DNA from: Stomoxys calcitrans
Taxonomy: Eukaryota > Arthropoda > Insecta > Diptera > Muscidae
Direction of reading: 5' to 3'
DNA length: 64,000 nt
Assembly: GCF_963082655.1 (NCBI RefSeq)
Contig: NC_081556.1
Span: 155,553,578-155,617,577 of the forward strand
Part shown: in pieces, positions 1 through 11,139 of the stretch
Numbering within the stretch: the stretch's first letter is position 1
Layout: every line of letters starts with the position of its first letter
Translations under genes and position numbers: made by a program
The notes under the pieces: model-generated
The model's database searches: none
Told to the model about the DNA's origin: nothing
What the model saw: the letters and a program-made list of their open reading frames with translations, nothing else

Positions 1-400
1 AGAGGTCAATCAAAACTCACTGTTTCAAATTTCATCCAAATCGGATAAAAAATGCTCCTTTTATGTGCTCAATAGTTTATATCGGGAGATCGGTCTATAT
101 GGCAGCTATATCCGATCTGGACGAAATTCAACAAAAAGATTAAGAGAGATATCGGAACTCGCTGTGCCAAATATCATTGAAATAGGATGAAAAATGCTCC
201 TTTTATAGACTCATTACACAATATAGGGAGATCGGTATATATATGGCATCTATATCCAAATGTGGTTCGAAATCATCAAAAATTTTTGAAAAATGTTTTT
301 ATACCCTAGATATCGGCAAAATTATATATACCAAGGTAAATACTCAAAAAAGGTATGTATTGGGTATTCATTCTCTAATCATGGTGCATTACATACCAAC
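1..400. mobile_element. Partial long-inverted-repeat element with INE-1-like core
   Basis: The left edge of the window lies inside this element. It carries the 'atcggtctatatggcagc' monomers. At 268-375 it has a terminal arm (aatcatcaaaaattt, then ataccctagatatc.gcaaaattata) that matches the right arm of the complete copy at 32858-33895. The other arm is outside the window. Confidence 0.6.
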
Positions 401-540
401 CCAACTAAAGTAGGTTATAAAGCACACATCTGCATTTGAACTGGGCTCTTAAAGACGACTTGATTCTCAAGCGCAATAGAAAACAAGTTAAATCTGACTT
501 CCCTTATTCAAGATTTAGCTTGTTATACTCTACACCACTA

Positions 541-1870
541 CTGTGGTACAGGGTATTATAACTTAGTACATTTATTTGTAAGTCCCAGTAGGAGGAGAGA
601 TAGACCCATTAGTAAGTATACCGATCGACTCAGAATCACTTTCTGATTCGAGTTAACTATGTCCGTCTCTCTGTCTGTCCATGTTAATTTGTGTACAAAC
701 CTGTGGTTTGTAGTCGCAATTTTCATCCGATCGTCTTCAAATTTGGTACAGGCATATTTTTCGGCCTAGAGACGAAGCCTATTGAAATTGAAAAAAAAAC
801 GGTTCAGATTAGATATAGCTCTCATATATATGTTCGACCGATCTACAGTAATCATGCAATAAAATTGTCATTTGTTCGCCGATTTTCTCGAAATTTGACA
901 GGAAGGGTTTTCTTATGACTTTCGATATTACTTGTGAATTTCATAGATATCGGTTCAGATTTGGATATAGCTCCAATATACATGTTCGTCCGATTTGCAG
1001 TAATACAGCAATAAAATGGACCGATTCTCTCGAAATTCGACAGGAAGGATTTCCTTACGACTCTCGATGTTACTGTTGAATTTCATAAAAATCGATTCAG
1101 ATTTGGATATAGCTCTCATATATATGTTCGTCCGATTTGCAGTAATACATCAATAAAATGGTCATCTGTTAACCCATTCTCTCGAAATTCGACAGGAAGG
1201 ATTTCCTTACGACTATCGATGTTACTGGTGAATTTCATCGGATTAATCGGTTCTCTCTAAATTTGGCAGGAAGGATTTTCTTATGAATCTCGATATTACT
1301 GGTAAATTTCATAAAAATCGGTTCAGATTTGGATATAGCTCTCATATATATGTTCGTATGATTTCCAATAATACAGCAATAAAATGGTTATTTGTTAACC
1401 GATTCTCTGGAAATTTGGCAGGAAGAATTTTCTTATGACTCTCTATATTTCTGGGGAATTTCATAGAAATCGCTTCAGATTTAGATATGGGTCTTATATA
1501 TTTATATCGTCCGATTTTCACTCCAAAACCCACTGCAAGCGCATTTATTGATCAATCTTCCCAAAATTTTTTACAACGGTTTCCTTGACGACTTCCGCAT
1601 ATCCATAATGTTTGGTAGAATTCGGTTCAGATTTAGATAATGCTCCCATGTATATGTTCGTCAGATTTTGTTGTCATTTGTCAACCGTAGTTATAATATT
1701 TTGAACATATTTGCTTTGCTTGAAATTTGATACAGGAATTGTAATAATCTATCTGGATACATCCACCGAGGTCCATCAAAATTGGTTCAGAATTAGATGT
1801 AGCCCCCTTTTGTTTTTATAGGATAGATGTAGGGTATTAAAAAGTCGGCACCGCACGACTTTTGCCTTTC
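541..1870 (-). mobile_element. INE-1-like element, subfamily C (reverse)
   Basis: The 3' end lies at the left (trace of the 'gtccgtctctctgtctgtcc' block at 660). The 5' end lies at the right, with an inverted repeat near 1845 (AAAAGTCG ... CGACTTTT). The interior is degenerate tandem copies of a roughly 140-bp monomer beginning 'ttcagatttggatatagctc' (953, 1094, 1321). Related copies start at 52470 and 60615. All open frames here are incidental. Assignment to INE-1/Helentron is by recalled similarity of the 3' block. Confidence 0.6.
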
Positions 1871-2427
1871 CTTTCTGGTTTTGAGTTTCCTTCGTCTGAT
1901 TCTTCAGAATCCCCATTATGCCCTTAGATACAATAGCCCAGGATAAGTCATAAATTGGACATTATTAGATCGTTTGATTATTTAGTTATCTTGTTTAGCA
2001 GCAGTTTATTCTTAATATTAAGTTAAACTTGTGGTGTTATTGTCCCAAGATACAGCAGTTGTCTACAAAGCTGTCTTGATATTCAAAGATTTGGCGAAAT
2101 CATGTCTACTCTGAAACCAAAAGTGTTTGGATGATTCATTTACGGTGGTTAAAGTTTACGATTGTTCCTTGAGCAATAGGCTGAATTAAGCATGTGGAAG
2201 AAATGCTGCTATAACATTTTCAGTTGTAATTGCTTACATATATCTAGAAGCAAAAGCACTTTGCACTCCTTATCAAAGCAAATATTTCGTAGAAAAATTA
2301 TTTTCTTCTTTTGTATTAAATCCCGTAAAGTTTGTTTGCCTACATCATTTTTTTCTGATAATAAACCAACGGAGATGTGTAATTACTGTGATCTTTATTC
2401 AGTTCTAAATTTCTCTTTCTTTTGTAG
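1871..2427. other. Unassigned AT-rich spacer
   Basis: No recognised gene or repeat. It ends in a pyrimidine-rich tract and TAG at 2410-2427 that resembles a 3' splice site for the short open frame that follows. Confidence 0.5.
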
Positions 2428-2516
2428 TTGGAGCCTTTTTCGAACAAACAAAACGGCCGGTTAACTTTCAATTGCAGACTGTATGTAATTTGATACTCAA
2501 CTTTAATTCAAAATAA
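2428..2516 (+). other. Possible terminal coding exon (28 codons)
   Basis: Right after a strong acceptor-like sequence (ttctctttcttttgtag) an open frame runs from 2430 to a TAA at 2514. It begins GAFFEQTKRPVNF, and AATAAA overlaps the stop at 2512-2517. A pogo/Tigger-like transposon end lies 50-200 bp downstream, so this may be the last exon of a decayed pogo-type transposase rather than a host gene. No upstream exon was identified, and I do not recognise the peptide. Length alone gives little support. Confidence 0.2.
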
Positions 2517-2567
2517 AAAGGGGAATCCCAGAATTTTACATCAAAAAAAATGTGAGTGGTGCACTGA

Positions 2568-2723
2568 TAGTAGAGGAAATTGCGGTTAATGGAGGTAGCA
2601 TTTTTGAAACACAGATAACAGAGGTAAACAACGGTTGATAGAGGTACAAAACCAAAAGCAGAGCATGCCGGTTAACAGTGGTAACCAGGGTTAATAGAGG
2701 CCGGGATAATCGAGGTTCAACTG
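2568..2723. mobile_element. Terminus of a pogo/Tigger-like DNA transposon
   Basis: The segment is built from degenerate repeats of 'ggttaatagaggt' and ends '...gataatcgaggttcaactg' followed by TA. Read on the minus strand, it starts CAGTTGAACCTCGATTATC. This matches the pogo/Tigger/Jerky group, whose inverted repeats start CAGTTGAACCTC and insert at TA. No opposite end was found in the window. Confidence 0.55.
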
Positions 2724-2784
2724 TAATTTTTTTTTTATAATGTAAGTTTCATATATGTTAAATGATTTTTATTTATTTATTTTC

Positions 2785-4080
2785 TTTTTTATACCCACCA
2801 CTGTAGGTATATTCATTTAGTCATTCCGTTTGCAACACATCGAAAAATCAATTTCCGACCCAAACAAAGTAAATATATTTCGGATCGTCGTAAAATTCTA
2901 AGACCGTGTGTCTGTCTGTCCGTCTGTTGTAATCACTCTAGAGCCTTCAAAAAAGGGATAATAAGCTGAAATTTGGCACAGATACGTCCTTTTGATGCAC
3001 GCTGGTTAGCTCTTGAACGGGCCATATTTGGATATAGCTGCTATATAGACCGATTTTCCGATAAAAGGTCTAATGACCATAAATGCTTCTTTTATCTGAT
3101 TTCGCTAAAATTTGAAACAGTGAGTAGTTAAAGGCTTCCCGACATCTGATATAGATATAGCTGCTATATAGACCGATCTCCCGATAAAGGGTCTGAAGCC
3201 CATAAAAGCTTTATTTATTAAACGATTTCGCTGAAATTTAAAGGAGTAGGTTATTTAAGTCTCCCGAAATCTGACCTAAATATAGTTCAGATCGAACTAT
3301 ATTTAGATATAGCTGTCCTTTAAACCGATCTGCAGATAAAGGGTCTGAAGACCATAAAAGCTTAATTTATAACCCGATTTCAGCGAATTTTGCAACAACG
3401 GGTTATTTTAAGCCTGCCGACATCTGGCCTAAATATGGATTAGATCGATCCAGTAGGTTATTTGAAGCCTACCGACATCTGACCTAAATATGGTTCAAAT
3501 TGGACTATATTTAGATATAGCTGCCATATAGACCGATTTCCCGATAAAGGGTCTGAAGACCAAAAAAGCTTTATTTATAACCCGATTTCGCTGAAATTTA
3601 AAACAGTGGGTTATTTTAAGCCTCCCGACATTTGGTTCAAATTGGACTGTATTTAGCTGCCATATAGACCGATCTCCCGATAAAGGGTCTGAAGGCCATA
3701 AAAGCTTTATTTTTTATCCGATTTCGCTGAAATTTGGAACAGTGAGTAGTTTATGGCCTCCCAACATTCAACCTAAATATGGTTCTGATCGCTGCCATAT
3801 AGACCCATTAAAGCTTTTTTTATTACCCGATTTCGCTGAAATTTGAAACAGTGACCCTCCCGATATCCGAGCCTTCCAATATCCGACCTTAATATGGTTC
3901 AGGTTGGTTTATAATTGAAAAAAAAGACCAATATTTTGTTCTAAAAAATTGAATAGTGTCATATATATTAGACCATTCAATGTCCGTGCCGATTTTGGGT
4001 GCTTAAGTTATCCAATTTTCACCGGATTCTCACGAAAGGGGGGTTTACATATATACTCGTCCGAACTTAATGCCTTCTTA
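2785..4080 (-). mobile_element. INE-1-like element, subfamily with 'cccgataaagggtctgaag' monomers
   Basis: The 3' end is at the left ('tttttatacccaccactgtagg', then 'cgaccc...tatatttcggatcgtcg' and 'gtctgtctgtccgtctg'). Rightward there are at least five degenerate monomers sharing 'gaccgatctcccgataaagg' and 'cccgatttcgctgaaattt'. The right end decays without a recognisable 5' hairpin. Confidence 0.65.
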
Positions 4081-4162
4081 CTTCTTTTCTTTCATTTTAT
4101 TTAAACTTTTTTTATTATTATTTTTTTTTAATATTTGCTTTATACTTCTATTCTGTTAACTA

Positions 4163-4372
4163 TTGGGTTGCCCAAAAAGTAATTGCGGATTTTTCATATA
4201 GTCGGCATTGACAAAATTTTTCACAGCTTGTGACTCTGTAATTGCATTCTTTCTTCTGTCAGTTACCAGCTGTTACTTTTAGCTTGCTTTAGAAAAAAGT
4301 TCATTCTAAGTTTTATTAAAAATGCATTTACTTTCTTTTAAAAAATCCGCAATTACTTTTTGGGCAACCCAA
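4163..4372. mobile_element. Mariner-type MITE, 210 bp, copy 1
   Basis: The ends are inverted repeats of about 30 bp starting TTGGGTTGCCCAAAAAGTAA, with a direct TA duplication at 4161-4162 and 4373-4374. There is no coding capacity. Gene-free elements of this kind are mobilised by an autonomous Tc1/mariner relative. A second copy is at 44898-45132, and copy 1 lacks about 25 bp of its interior. Boundaries are exact from the sequence; the superfamily follows from TIR plus TA. Confidence 0.9.
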
Positions 4373-4478
4373 TATATTTAACATTAAAACTTTAGTTAAA
4401 TTTGTAGCTAGCTCGCCTCAAAAATGCCCTAGTGGCGCTGAGGTAGTATTAGCCAGAATCATAAATGCGAATGAATTA

Positions 4479-4784
4479 TTAAAAATAATATGAGAGAAGT
4501 ATCCCCATGATCCTCAATGAAATGTTCTTGGGGTAATTTTCAAATTTTACTAGTCTTAGACATTTTGTGGATAAATCAGGCTCGCCTTCTCTCGCAACAA
4601 CACCAATAACATTTACATCAGGTCCTAGTGACAAAAACGCTGAAAACAATTGATCGCTAATCTGACCATTTTGTCCATGACAATTAACAATTAACACTCG
4701 ACTGGTCAAACTGTTCACAAGTTGGCAAAATCCATTGAAGGAAAATTTGTTAAGCAGCCTAAGAGATCCGAAAGAACGAAAAGT
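4479..4784 (-). CDS. Unassigned 100-codon open frame
   Basis: The frame is open on the minus strand from just after a TAA near 4785 to a stop at 4479-4481. It has no in-frame ATG near its left end, so it would need to be an internal or 3' exon, or the remnant of a longer gene. The translation has balanced, protein-like composition (for example FNGFCQLVNSLTSRVLIVNC and GPDVNVIGVVAREGEPDLS). I cannot name the family. It sits between a MITE and unique DNA with no repeat homology here. An accidental frame remains possible. Confidence 0.3.
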   Translation of the reverse strand, partial: TFRSFGSLRLLNKFSFNGFCQLVNSLTSRVLIVNCHGQNGQISDQLFSAFLSLGPDVNVIGVVAREGEPDLSTKCLRLVKFENYPKNISLRIMGILLSYYF

Positions 4785-5700
4785 TTATCACTAAAATTTT
4801 CTGATGAAAATTTCAAAATAGAAAAACGACCCATATTTTATAAAGCATAACCCAACACCTAGTTGCAAAAACTGTCGTCAACGTCCAATTTCTACTATTT
4901 TTTTAATTTTTGTGTGCTTGGTACAGTTTCTTCTAGGGTATTAAAGTCACTTTCACCCATTTGCATGCAAACTTTTTGAATAAATATCTTGCGAAATCAC
5001 AGTTTTAGGCTTAGACTGGTAATAATACAATTTACATATTACATTAGCACTTTGATGAAGAACACTTTGCATTTTACACAACACTTTTATTTAATTGTTT
5101 AAATAGAGACCGAAGCAAACCTTCCAAAAAGAAACAAAAAAAAAAAAAAAAATAACACAACCGTTCCTTAAGTGCATGGATCCGATGATTCGATGTCTAT
5201 ATTTGGCATATAACACGTTTGGATGAACGTGTTCCCATAAAGGGTGAATGATATTCACATACATCACGAGAAGCCTAAGTAGACAGAAACAAAGTCAATT
5301 CGTCCAATGCAATTGCTGACGCACGTTCGATGGCTAATAAATTCAGATATTGAAATTAGAAATTAGTTCATTACATATGACATTGTCATATTCGTAATAA
5401 TTTAAGAGCTTTGTTTTTGGGAATTATTGATTGGGTTTAAAGTCCTACTCCACAATGATCAGTAATTACAAATTGATCATATAAATAATTGATAAGGTTT
5501 TTGATGCAAATGTTACGTAGAGAAATCGATTGATCACTGCTACCTTTTCTTAAAATGTGTAGTATTGTCATTATACAATATTTTAGGTAAACTGGAATCT
5601 CTAGTTATTATCCTAAGTTAGTTCTTTAAAATAAGCCTAAAGGCTTAAAGACCATCAGGACCCAGTCATTGTGGGATTTCCTTTAGAAAAATGCTTTTTA
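4785..5700. other. Unique AT-rich DNA, no feature seen
   Basis: Contains a poly-A run at about 5135-5150 and scattered AT-rich sequence. No open frame, repeat or RNA gene was recognised. Confidence 0.5.
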
Positions 5701-5840
5701 AACTAACCGTTTGCATCCCCGAACCGTTTGCATCCGCGATCCGTTCGACTAGGCGTCTGGCTCACATCCTTAGATATGCTAGAGATATTTTTATCCTGTA
5801 GACCTTTAAGTAGCGATACACGTATTACTAAATATAAATT

Positions 5841-6270
5841 TGTTTCTTTATAGGTATAGAGACCGAACCATAAAAAGCAGTTACCGCATCCGCCAATTCC
5901 AATCCTAACGAGGCCAGGCCAGCGATCAGCATACGACAACAAGGCGCCCGCTTCTACCTCAAACACCATTTGATGACCGCATCAACAGCTGACGCCTTCC
6001 ACCAAAGGCCACCGCAAGATCCCGATCAACTATAAATCGACTGCCGTCGGTAACCGCACCGACCAAAAGCACCAAGAAGGGGGTCTTGAATTTTTGAGAA
6101 CCTCACCGTCGAGATTACATTAAGCGAGCACGCATTAACGCCCATAAACTCAACAATACTGCAAGATATACTTTTGCAGGTGAACGCTTGTATCCAAAGG
6201 ACAACATTGTCCTACAACATACATGCATTTCACAAATAGTTCGTTACATAGAATAAAACCAATAAAGTCA
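5841..6270 (+). other. GC-richer segment with acceptor-like start and polyadenylation signals
   Basis: A pyrimidine-rich stretch ending 'ttctttatag' at about 5862 is followed by about 330 bp of markedly higher GC, including plus-strand peptide-like stretches (INRLPSVTAPTKSTKKG, KRARINAHKLNNTARYTFAG) broken by stops. AATAAA motifs lie at about 6251 and 6262. It could be the terminal exon of a decayed transposon or gene. I do not recognise the protein. The sharp composition change is the main evidence. Confidence 0.25.
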
Positions 6271-6299
6271 CCTCAATCCCGATTCTAATTAACTGTCAT

Positions 6300-7400
6300 C
6301 ACTTCAGGTTTGTGGGTCCTTAATTTGGCCCCGTATACTACTTAACTTATCTCAGGCTTTTACAAAACCAAGTTCAATGACCAAGGAAATGCTCCAACGA
6401 CTAATTATCTTACCCGCATGCCCTACACATGCTATCACTTGACGCACCGATTTTACATAAGTGAGCTCGTAGTCCTAAGTGTCCCATTATGATACCAATA
6501 GCTATACTGACCTTCTTCTTGCTTCCTTTCAGTAATAGCCTTGTCTTCACACGATCTGGATCCCCCCATAAGATTTTCGCCGCCCTACCGACCGTTTCGC
6601 TGTTCCACAATGTTGCATGCGCATTCGTCGCCCACTCCCTTAACTCAGACTGCGTCGACCCGAAAGGCTTCGCGTTAATCAAGTTTATTAACGGCGGTCC
6701 TCTGGCCTTCACCGCCAAATCGTCTGCCCGTTCATTTTCCCTTACTCCGTTATGGCCCGGCAACCAAACGATGGGGATTTTGCCATCCTCAGATAAGGCG
6801 TTAATCTCCTTCTTACACTGCAAGACTGTCCGTGACCTTACCGTTCTGATTGTTATTGCTCTTATGGCAATTTTACTGTCGGTAAAGATGTTCACACTCG
6901 ACGTCCTCACGTTAGCACCACACCACTTCACGCATTCCGTGATCGCTCGGATCTCCGTCTGCAAACAGATCTCTCAGTCCCTGGGTTCTCAATGTATACC
7001 CCCAGGCTCACTCTGTCCTCTAGCTTTGATACATCCGTGTAACATGATCTTCCAGATGGCAATACTAGGGTTCCGTCAATCCAAGACTGTGCCGATAGCA
7101 GCAGTGCCTAGCACTCGACTTCAAGGTTCATCTCAGGTATCCGATCAGAAACCTCTTCCCTTCCTTCCAGTTTTCATATCGTTGCCTCGATTTTACAACG
7201 ATGGTATGAACTGCCCCCATTCTCAATCCATTCTCCCATCGCCTTAAGTCTCATAGCCACAGTGGCTGCCTTACACTTAATCTGTATGTCAATGGGTCGG
7301 ATATCTAGAATAGTCTTCAGTGCCCTAGTGGGCATTGTCCTCATCGTTCCGCCTATGCCAAGGCAACATGTTATCTGAACCAATTGTATGGTCCTTATGT
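6300..7400 (-). pseudogene. Non-LTR retrotransposon ORF2 remnant (RT thumb plus RNase H), copy 1
   Basis: Minus-strand frames encode the 3' half of a LINE polyprotein. The post-RT region (7383-7174) shows CLGIGGTMRTMPTRALKTIL. A frame change leads to an RNase H domain (6964-6410) with FTDSKIAIRAI, then WLPGHNGVRENERADDLAVK. A C-terminal GHLGLRAHLCKIGASSDSMCRACG region follows and continues past a Glu-to-stop change as LEHFLGH, the usual C-terminal Cys/His motif. RNase H-bearing clades such as R1/LOA/I fit; jockey lacks RNase H. It is dead through frameshift and stops, and cut upstream near 7400 by SINE-like sequence. Related remnants are at 17851, 29600, 30395 and 59935. The long plus-strand frame 6489-7247 is its antisense shadow. 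Confidence 0.85.
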
Positions 7401-7525
7401 CGCAGAGGTTAGCATGCCCTCCTATGATGCTGAACGCAATGGTTTGAATCCTGGTGAGACCTTCAGAAAAAAGTTTTCAGCGGTGGTTTTCTAATGCTGG
7501 CAACATTTGTGAGGAGTGCTCATGG
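7397..7525 (+). mobile_element. SINE-B fragment (tRNA-like head)
   Basis: The head 'tcgcagaggttagcatg' and B-box-like 'ggtttgaatcctgg' match the tRNA-derived SINE seen complete at 22665-22925, then 'cagcggtggttttc' and 'ctggcaacatttgtgagg'. It abuts the retrotransposon remnant directly. Confidence 0.7.
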
Positions 7526-7639
7526 AGCCAAACATAAACCTCATATTCGTATTCCAGGAGTTTTGCATATGTGAACCATATTGCATCGAATCCTATACTG
7601 CACGCTTGTCGCAAAAATTTTAATATAACATTTTGCATA

Positions 7640-7910
7640 TTTTTAATTGAACCAATTAAAAGATCCATTAGATCAATCATTTTTTTAATGGATTAATTAA
7701 AAAATTAATTGGATATTTCAAAAAATTTCAATCATTATTTTAATTGAATATGCAATTTTTTAACTAAAATTTATTTCAATCACCTATTTCAAAAACTGTC
7801 AAATATTCAAAATCTGCGTGATTGAAGGAATTTCAATTAAAAAATTAGTTGGGTCAATTAATTACGTGTTTGGAACCGCTTTTTATTTTTTTCTGTGTGT
7901 ATTGGAAAAT
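7640..7910. repeat. AT-rich palindromic repeat
   Basis: Dense overlapping inverted motifs of the ATTAATTAAAAAATTAATTG and TTGAAATTTTTTGAAA type. The same style recurs at 34280-34545, so this is probably a dispersed MITE-like or foldback repeat. Exact ends are not visible. Confidence 0.5.
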
Positions 7911-7954
7911 TGAATGATTTATAACAATGAGGGGATAACCACTTCTGAACATTT

Positions 7955-8025
7955 TTTTCTGATGGTCTGATGGCATCCAGCTCTTCAGCGTCAAAGGCGG
8001 ACATGCTTTAGTTCCTTTGCAGATG
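7955..8025 (-). mobile_element. SINE-B fragment, degenerate
   Basis: Reads 'ctgatgg ... cttcagcgtcaaaggcggacatgct', the reverse complement of the tRNA-like head of SINE-B. Only about 70 bp remain. Confidence 0.5.
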
Positions 8026-8764
8026 TTCGCTATTCTTTGTTGTTTCTACATCAATTTTTTTTTTCGAGCGTATCTTCAATGTTCGGCCACTCCCCCATTC
8101 CAAATATCTATCACAGAATTTCTAAATCCGCTTGCAGTTCAAACATTTTAACGATTTTCTAAATAATTTTCGCGTGTTAAGTTAAATATTTATTTTGGCA
8201 ATTAGCATCATTACTTCACATTTTCTGTTAATGGCAATATGCTCCCGACATGTGCGGCTAATATGCCGCCCAGCATGATTTGGGAATAAATTCGCAAGCT
8301 ATGGAAATGGCATGAATCAAATTGATTTTGTTCAAAAATACCAAACATTTATCGCTAAAACAGAATAAATATAGATCACCACCAGCACCACAGCTATTCC
8401 ATAATAATATCTTTTAAATTTTGTTTTTTTTATTCAATAGAAAGCATTGAACAAAATTGTCTGCAGCCGGACAATATCCTGCAATGGAATCTCAATATAC
8501 TTTAAATTTGAACTATGAAACAGTTGTCTCATTTATAAAAATATATACATTTTATTTTGAAGAACACTAATAACATTGGCATTAAATATTTCATTAAAAA
8601 AATATGTTTTTAGATATTTTTTTTGTAAAATCAAGCCATCTATTTGTTTTGATAATCAAAAAAAAAAAAAAATGGAAATTGAGAATGATGTAGATCATAA
8701 GAATGTATAGTATAGTAGGTATTCCATAAAAATTTTGAAAAACTCAAATAATAGAAATAGAGCA
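8026..8764. other. Unique AT-rich DNA, no feature seen
   Basis: No repeat, RNA or open frame could be supported. Short poly-A runs occur at about 8660. Confidence 0.5.
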
Positions 8765-8925
8765 AGTAAAAAGACATTAAGTTCGGCTGGTATAAACTTT
8801 GGATACCCACCACCTAAGGTATGTATATTAGCCATATGTTGACAAAATCTGGTGAAAATTTACAAAATTATTGCAGCTATATCGAATATTGGTCTGTGCT
8901 GCGATTCTCCAAATTTTTATACCCT
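8765..8925 (+). mobile_element. 5' end of an INE-1-like element (truncated)
   Basis: Starts 'caagtaaaaagacattaagttcggctgg', then 'actttggatacccaccacc' and 'atgttgacaaaatctggtgaaaat', as at 19313 and 54530. It stops where the reversed element at 8926 begins. Confidence 0.7.
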
Positions 8926-9590
8926 CCACCACAGGATGGGGGTATACTGATTTCGTCATTCTGTTTGTAACTCCTCGAAATATTCGTCTAAGACCCCATA
9001 ATGTATATATTCTTGACGCCATGACATTTTAAGTCGGTCTAGCCATGTCCGTCTGTCTGTCGAAAGCACGATAACTGTCGAAGGAGCAAAGCTATCCGCT
9101 TGAAATTTTGCACAAATACTTCTTATTAGTGTATGTCGGTTGGGACTGTAAATGGGGCATATCGGTCCATGTTTTTATATAGCTGCCATATAAACCGGTC
9201 TGGGAACTTGACTTCTTGAGCCATTAGAGGACAGTATTTTTATCCGATCTGGCTGTTTTGTTATGATTTTCAACAACTGTGCCAATTATGGTTTAAATCG
9301 GTCCATAACTTGATATAGTTGTCATATAAACCAATTTAGGGTCTTGACTTGGCCTCTAGGAGGTTCAAGAAGTCCGATATGGCTGAAATTTCGTATGATA
9401 AACTGTGCCAAGTATGGTTCATATAGGTTCATAACCTGATATAGCTGTCAAATAAACTGATCTTGAATCTTGACTTCTTGACCCACTAGAGGGCGCAATT
9501 CTTATCCGATTTGGCTTAAATTTTGCATATAGCTGCCATATAAACTGATCTAGGATCTTGACTTCTTGAGGACGAAGTTATTATTAAATG
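8926..9590 (-). mobile_element. INE-1-like element, reverse orientation
   Basis: Starts with the family 3' end (tttttataccctccaccacagg), then 'ttcttgacgccatgacattttaagtcgg', 'gtccgtctgtctgtcg' and 'cttattagtgtatgtcggttggga'. Monomers with 'ccatataaac.g.tct.gg.tcttgacttcttga' run up to about 9570. Confidence 0.8.
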
Positions 9591-9849
9591 TCAACAAAAA
9601 ATATTTTAATTTTTAATATGAAGGCACAGAAGAAGTCGAAAGAAGGGGCAGACGTACCAACAAGTCGTCATCATCATCGTCACATAAAGCAGTAAACCAA
9701 AAATGTCTAAATAATCCTTTTCGGCACTTTGTTTTGTCCAGACAGTGGCTGTTCAATTCGCCAAATGACAATCCGATGGACTTTTCCATTTGGGCCATGT
9801 TAGTGAACATGGTAAAATTTTTATACAGAATAGCATTTACCGACAAATA

Positions 9850-10753
9850 TCCTTAATCTGATCTAGACCAACCCCAAGGGTCTAAAGCAGCATACTGTTC
9901 TAAAAGTCAGCAAAATCGGGTTATTAAAAAAGCCATTTATGGTTGAAAGACCGTTAAAGAGGAAATCGGGGTATATGGCTGCTGCTACGAAATACTGCAT
10001 GACATAAGGCCTAACATTGCTCTCAGTGCCAAATTTCAGCGAAATCGGGCAATAAATGCGCCTTCTACGGGACCGATCGGGATATCGGTCTATATGGGGG
10101 CTATATCGAGATATTGTCCGATCTGTACCATATTCGATACTGATGTCGAGGGTCCTAAGACAACTCAGTGTACCAGGATCCACGAAATCGGGTAGTTAGT
10201 TTGCCTTCTATGAGTCTTACACCTTAAATCGGGAGGTCGGGCTATATGGGGGCTATACCAAGATATTATCTGTTGTGAACCATATTTGCTACAGATGTTG
10301 AGGGTACTAAAAGAACTCACTTTGCCAATTTTCAGCGCAATTGGATAATAAATGCACCTTTTACGGCTCCAAGACTTTAAATCGGGAGATCGGTCTATGG
10401 CAGCTATATCCAAATATTGACCGATCGATTTTATGGGACTAAGACCACCTATCTAGAAATCGGTCGATATGTGAAATATATATAGTTATATTCCGATATA
10501 GCCCATCTTCGAACTTAACCTGCCTATGAGCAAAAGACGGTAAGACGGTAGCGTAATAACAAAAAAAGTCTAGCGGACGGTTATCCGGACAGACATGGCT
10601 AGATCGTCTTAGATTTTTACAACGATCAGGAATATATACATGCTTTATAGGGTCGGAAATGGATATATCGATGTGTTCCAAATGAAATGAATATAATCCC
10701 ATCCTTCGGTGGTGGGTATAAAAATGTCAACCCAAAGATGTGAAGCTTACACT
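9850..10753 (+). mobile_element. INE-1-like element with complete 3' end
   Basis: Degenerate monomers ('aatcgggagatcggtctatatggc', 'ttcagcgaaatcgggcaataaatgcgcc') lead to the conserved 3' end: 'cagacatggctagatcg', 'atttttacaacgatcagg', 'tatagggtcggaaatgg' and 'cccatccttcggtggtgggtataaaaa'. The 9591-9849 stretch to its left is unassigned unique DNA. The last 396 bp are duplicated in tandem. Confidence 0.8.
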
Positions 10754-11139
10754 CTTTTACGGCTCCAAGACTTTAAATCGGGAGATCAATCTATGGCAAC
10801 TGTATCCCAATATTGACCGATCAATTTTATGGGCCTAAGACCACCTATCTAGAAATCGGTCCATATGTGAAATATATATAGTTATATTCCGATATAGCCT
10901 ATCTTCGAACTTAACCTGCCTATGAGCAAAAGACGGTAGCGTAATAACAAACAAAGTCTAGCGGATGGTTATCCGGACAGACATGGCTAGATCGTCTTAG
11001 ATTTTTACAACGATCAGGAATATATAGGGTCGGAAATGGATATATCGATGTGCTGCAAATTAAATGATGAAATTAATATAATCCCATCCTTCGGTGGTGG
11101 GTATAAAAATGTCAACCCAAAGATGTGAAGCTTACACTC
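10754..11139 (+). repeat. Tandem duplicate of the preceding 396 bp
   Basis: From 'cttttacggctccaag' to 'gaagcttacactc', this segment repeats 10358-10753 with few substitutions and small indels (386 versus 396 bp). Both copies contain the element's 3' terminus and the same flanking 'tgtcaacccaaagatgtg', so flank and element were duplicated together. Confidence 0.95.

Noticed and set aside
6489..7247. Longest open frame in the window (252 codons, plus strand)
   Set aside because: It is antisense to a recognisable LINE RNase H region. The minus strand carries the conserved motifs.
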